From Oscillospiraceae bacterium (lineage in GTDB: Bacteria > Bacillota > Clostridia > Oscillospirales > Oscillospiraceae), in the NCBI GenBank assembly GCA_016297855.1, contig JAEDFW010000081.1, positions 1-7,694 of the forward strand: a DNA stretch of 7,694 nucleotides, read 5' to 3'. This document shows, piece after piece, positions 5,272-7,694 of the stretch. How positions within the stretch are numbered: the stretch's first letter is position 1; every line of letters starts with the position of its first letter. The translations under genes and the position numbers were made by a program. The notes beneath the pieces were generated by a model. That model was not told where the DNA came from. It saw only the letters and a list, made by a program, of their open reading frames with translations, and made no database searches.

Positions 5272-7590
5272 ATGAGAAAGACAATACGGCGGCTGGGTCT
5301 GATTGCGCTGGCGGCGTGTCTGCTTGCCACGACGGCTCTTGCTGCGCTCAGCGATCCGACGGACAAGTATACGCTGCCGCTGGCGGATAATGTATCGCTC
5401 GTCACAAGTGGTTGGGAGCTGACTGCGGATACAGGCGATACCGGCGGCACACGGCCAGTGGTGCGCGAGCATATCATTACATATACGCCCGACGACACAG
5501 TATGGCCCATGGTGGCCTACGGCAGCACGCTCTATGGCCGCAGCACCATGGCGCAGACGGCCAAATACCTGACGGACGCAGGGCTATCGGTCGTCGCGGC
5601 TGTGAACGGGTCGTTCTTTGATATGCTGACCGGCATTCCGTATGGGATCGTTGTGACAGACGGCGTGCTGCGTTCGTCCGGGGCGGGCTACGCCATCGGC
5701 TTTTTTGATGACGGCAGCGCCATCATCGGCGAGCCGGAGGCGGCAGTGTCGATCGTGATGCCGGATGGCACGCAGACTGGCGTGTTCTACAATAAGGCAC
5801 TGACACTTACAAATGGTGTCGGACTCTACTCTCCTGACTATGACAGCAAGACGAAAAACACCATTTCAGCATATAATGTGGTGCTGCAACCGACTGACGG
5901 AAGTGTGTCTCTCAGCCTTAATGGCAAGCTCCGCGCCAAAGTCACCAGCGTCATGGCCTCCACGCCATCGTGTCCGATCCCCAACGGCTGCTTTGTGCTC
6001 TCGATTGCCGAGGGTACGGCGTATGCAAGCGTGCTGCAAAAGCTGCAGTCGCTCAAAACCGGCGATGAGCTGCTCATCGAGACAACGGTTGCAGACGATT
6101 GGTCGAATGTGGTCTATGCCTGCGGCGGCGGAGATCTTCTGGTGGAAGACGGCCGCGCACTGGATGATTTTACGCTGGACTCCGCCAAAGAGCGCAAGGC
6201 CAGAACGGCGGCAGGCCTCAAAAAAGACGGCACGCTGGTTCTGTACACGGCGGATAACGCCGTTAAAACCGACCGTTCCGAAGGTCTGACACTTTCCGAG
6301 CTGGCGGAGCGAATGGAGAAAGAGGGCTGCGTGATCGCGCTGAATCTCGACGGCGGCGGCTCGACCGCGCTGGGCGCGCAATATCCGGGCAATGCCTCCT
6401 GCACGACGGTCAATGCGCCTGCCGACGGCAGCTTGCGCCCGTGCGCAAACTTCATCTACCTGGTTCGCAAACAGACGCTCTCCCGCCAGGCAACGCAGCT
6501 GTATCTGTATCCATATGCGCGGCCGGTGCTTCCCGGCGCAAAGATCGCCATGACGCTCAAGGCTGCCGACGGCAATTACATGGCGGCAAGCCTGCCCGGC
6601 ACTGCCAGCTATCGCGCAACAAACGGCACGATTACGGACGAAGGCGTGCTGACAGTCAGCAAAGATGCGCGCGGCACAGTCACAGTAAACGCCAGTGCGG
6701 GAGCTCTAGCGACACAGGCCTCGCTGCATGTGCTGCAGCAGGTCTCCGAGATCTCCGTCATGAAGGAGGATACCACCACGGCGCTGAAGACACTGACCGT
6801 GGCGGCCGGCTCAAAAACAGATCTGAAAGCCAGCGCAAGAAGCTATGGCCGCGCGGTCGCCGCACAGGACGCATGCTTTAGTTGGTCGTGTGACGAGCAG
6901 CTCGGCACGATCGACGCCGACGGCATCTTTACCGCTGCAAATGCCGCAGGCAAGACGACGGGGACGCTCACCGTCAGCTATGGCCAGACGTCGGCGGAAC
7001 TCTCCGTGACGGTGGCCGCAGCCGATCCGTTCGCGGACATGAAGGATCACTGGGCCAAGAGCTATGTGAGCGAGATGTACTTTGACGGCGTGCTGGCCGG
7101 TTCGACCGGCGCCGACGGCAAGCTTTATTACCGCCCGGATGATTCGATGACCCGTCAGGAATTCGTTGTGGCGCTGATGCGCTTCATGAAGGTAGACACG
7201 AGCGGCTACCGTTCTGTCCAGCTTCCGTTTGTTGACACGGACAAGATTGCCGACTGGGCAGCAGACGCGATGAAAGCGGCATACAGTCTCGGCTATGTGG
7301 GCGGCGCAAGCTCGAACGGCAAGCTTTACGGCAACCCGACCTCCACCATCACACGGCAGGAAGCGATGGTCATTCTGGCAAGAGCACAGAATCTCACCGA
7401 ATCGTCCGACCGGACAGCGCTCAGTCGCTTCTCGGATGCGGCTCTTGTCGCCGATTGGGCCGCAGAATCGGTGTCAGCAATGATCGAGCGCAACATCATC
7501 GGCGGCTCGAACGGCAAGCTCAACCCCACCGGTAAGGTCACGCGCGCGGAAGTGGCCAAGATGCTCTACGCGTTGAAATATCAGCAATAA
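5272..7590 (+). CDS. Exported phosphodiester glycosidase (NAGPA-type) with Ig-like and three SLH domains
   Basis: A 772-residue surface protein. Residues 1-25 form a Sec signal peptide (RKTIRR, hydrophobic core, then TTALA before ALSDP). A phosphodiester-glycosidase domain of the NAGPA/DUF2233 type spans about 75-400, with NGSFFD (112-117), YGIVVTDG (124-131), CGGGDLLVEDG (284-294), RTAAG (311-315) and LNLDGGGSTA (357-366). The family cleaves sugar-phosphodiester bonds, as in human uncovering enzyme; the bacterial substrate here is unknown, with wall or capsular polymers plausible. Two Ig-like modules follow (about 405-495 and 497-583), then SLH repeats beginning at 587 (FADMKDHWA), 653 (FVDTDKIADWA) and 720 (FSDAALVADWA), which usually bind pyruvylated cell-wall polysaccharide. 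The ATG at 5272 has GTGAGG 8 bases upstream and directly precedes the signal peptide; an open frame back to 5110 is rejected. It is monocistronic, divergent from ylxM. Confidence 0.93.
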   Translation: MRKTIRRLGLIALAACLLATTALAALSDPTDKYTLPLADNVSLVTSGWELTADTGDTGGTRPVVREHIITYTPDDTVWPMVAYGSTLYGRSTMAQTAKYLTDAGLSVVAAVNGSFFDMLTGIPYGIVVTDGVLRSSGAGYAIGFFDDGSAIIGEPEAAVSIVMPDGTQTGVFYNKALTLTNGVGLYSPDYDSKTKNTISAYNVVLQPTDGSVSLSLNGKLRAKVTSVMASTPSCPIPNGCFVLSIAEGTAYASVLQKLQSLKTGDELLIETTVADDWSNVVYACGGGDLLVEDGRALDDFTLDSAKERKARTAAGLKKDGTLVLYTADNAVKTDRSEGLTLSELAERMEKEGCVIALNLDGGGSTALGAQYPGNASCTTVNAPADGSLRPCANFIYLVRKQTLSRQATQLYLYPYARPVLPGAKIAMTLKAADGNYMAASLPGTASYRATNGTITDEGVLTVSKDARGTVTVNASAGALATQASLHVLQQVSEISVMKEDTTTALKTLTVAAGSKTDLKASARSYGRAVAAQDACFSWSCDEQLGTIDADGIFTAANAAGKTTGTLTVSYGQTSAELSVTVAAADPFADMKDHWAKSYVSEMYFDGVLAGSTGADGKLYYRPDDSMTRQEFVVALMRFMKVDTSGYRSVQLPFVDTDKIADWAADAMKAAYSLGYVGGASSNGKLYGNPTSTITRQEAMVILARAQNLTESSDRTALSRFSDAALVADWAAESVSAMIERNIIGGSNGKLNPTGKVTRAEVAKMLYALKYQQ

Positions 7591-7594
7591 AATC

Positions 7595-7636
7595 GTCCCG
7601 GCTGCTTTGAACTGAACAGCAGCCGGGACATTTTTT
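7595..7636 (+). terminator. Intrinsic terminator of the SLH glycosidase gene
   Basis: A 12-bp perfect stem (7595-7606 with 7618-7629) with an 11-base loop is followed by A and six T residues (7631-7636). It begins 4 bases after the stop codon. It is also 10 bases beyond the stop of the convergent partial gene, and could serve it too, though the T tract on the minus strand (ATTTTATT) is weaker. Confidence 0.93.
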
Positions 7637-7639
7637 GAT

Positions 7640-7693
7640 TTAGTTTTTCCGCCACGTGCCGGGCAGCATGAGGATCAGCATCGGATACAGCTC
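7640..7693 (-). CDS. C-terminal end of an unidentified convergent gene (partial)
   Basis: Reading the minus strand from the right edge, one frame gives ELYPMLILMLPGTWRKN followed by TAA at 7642-7640. Its stop sits just before the shared terminator, the expected place for a convergent gene. The hydrophobic stretch MLILML followed by a basic tail could be the end of a membrane protein, but 17 residues are too few to identify a family. The other two minus-strand frames are not excluded by length alone, so the call rests mainly on the position of the stop next to the hairpin. Confidence 0.45.
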   Translation of the reverse strand, partial: ELYPMLILMLPGTWRKN

Positions 7694-7694
7694 C

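Noticed and set aside
5813..6289. Plus-strand open frame inside the glycosidase gene in another frame
   Set aside because: The main frame carries clear NAGPA motifs throughout this interval, and the alternative is rich in Arg, Ser and Trp as expected of an out-of-frame reading.
5866..6381. Long minus-strand open frame opposite the glycosidase domain
   Set aside because: It is antisense to well-conserved catalytic motifs, has no convincing ribosome binding site and no recognisable domain.

Overview
The window looks like chromosomal DNA from a Gram-positive bacterium of the Firmicutes, most likely a Clostridia member of the Oscillospirales type. This is inferred from three things: the ylxM-ffh-rpsP-khpA gene order, strong AGGAGG-type ribosome binding sites, and a secreted protein ending in three S-layer homology (SLH) domains, all in a fairly GC-rich sequence. 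No mobile element, CRISPR array, tRNA or rRNA was seen.

Layout, left to right. A 55-residue hypothetical protein (42-209, plus) sits behind a perfect 16-bp palindrome and ends at a bidirectional terminator. That terminator is shared with a minus-strand block, whose transcription runs right to left: rimM (2204-2686), trmD (1409-2200), a Sir2 deacylase (739-1455) and a GNAT acetyltransferase (251-733). The four genes are closely packed or overlapping. A good sigma-70-type promoter lies just upstream of rimM, directly after a strong terminator.

Upstream on the same strand is a second unit, ylxM-ffh-rpsP-khpA (5094 down to 2811), driven by a promoter with exact TTGACA-17-TATAAT hexamers. So the classical SRP/S16/RimM/TrmD ribosome-biogenesis cluster is present but split into two transcription units. 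The place after trmD, often occupied by rplS, is taken by a deacylase-acetyltransferase pair.

Reading divergently (plus) from 5272 is a 772-residue exported protein. It has a signal peptide, a phosphodiester-glycosidase (NAGPA-type) domain, two Ig-like modules and three SLH repeats, and is probably a cell-wall-anchored enzyme. It ends at an intrinsic terminator, after which the last 17 codons of an unidentified convergent minus-strand gene are visible.

Working together: YlxM and Ffh serve co-translational protein targeting, bS16 and RimM serve 30S assembly, KhpA is an RNA-binding KH protein, and TrmD makes m1G37 in tRNA. Sir2 and the GNAT could set an acylation state or handle small acetylated molecules, but their substrates cannot be read from sequence. 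The most unusual points are the translationally linked trmD-sir2-GNAT arrangement, the divergent promoter pair whose -35 boxes form an inverted repeat, and the palindrome ahead of the small protein. None of these proves a new system.
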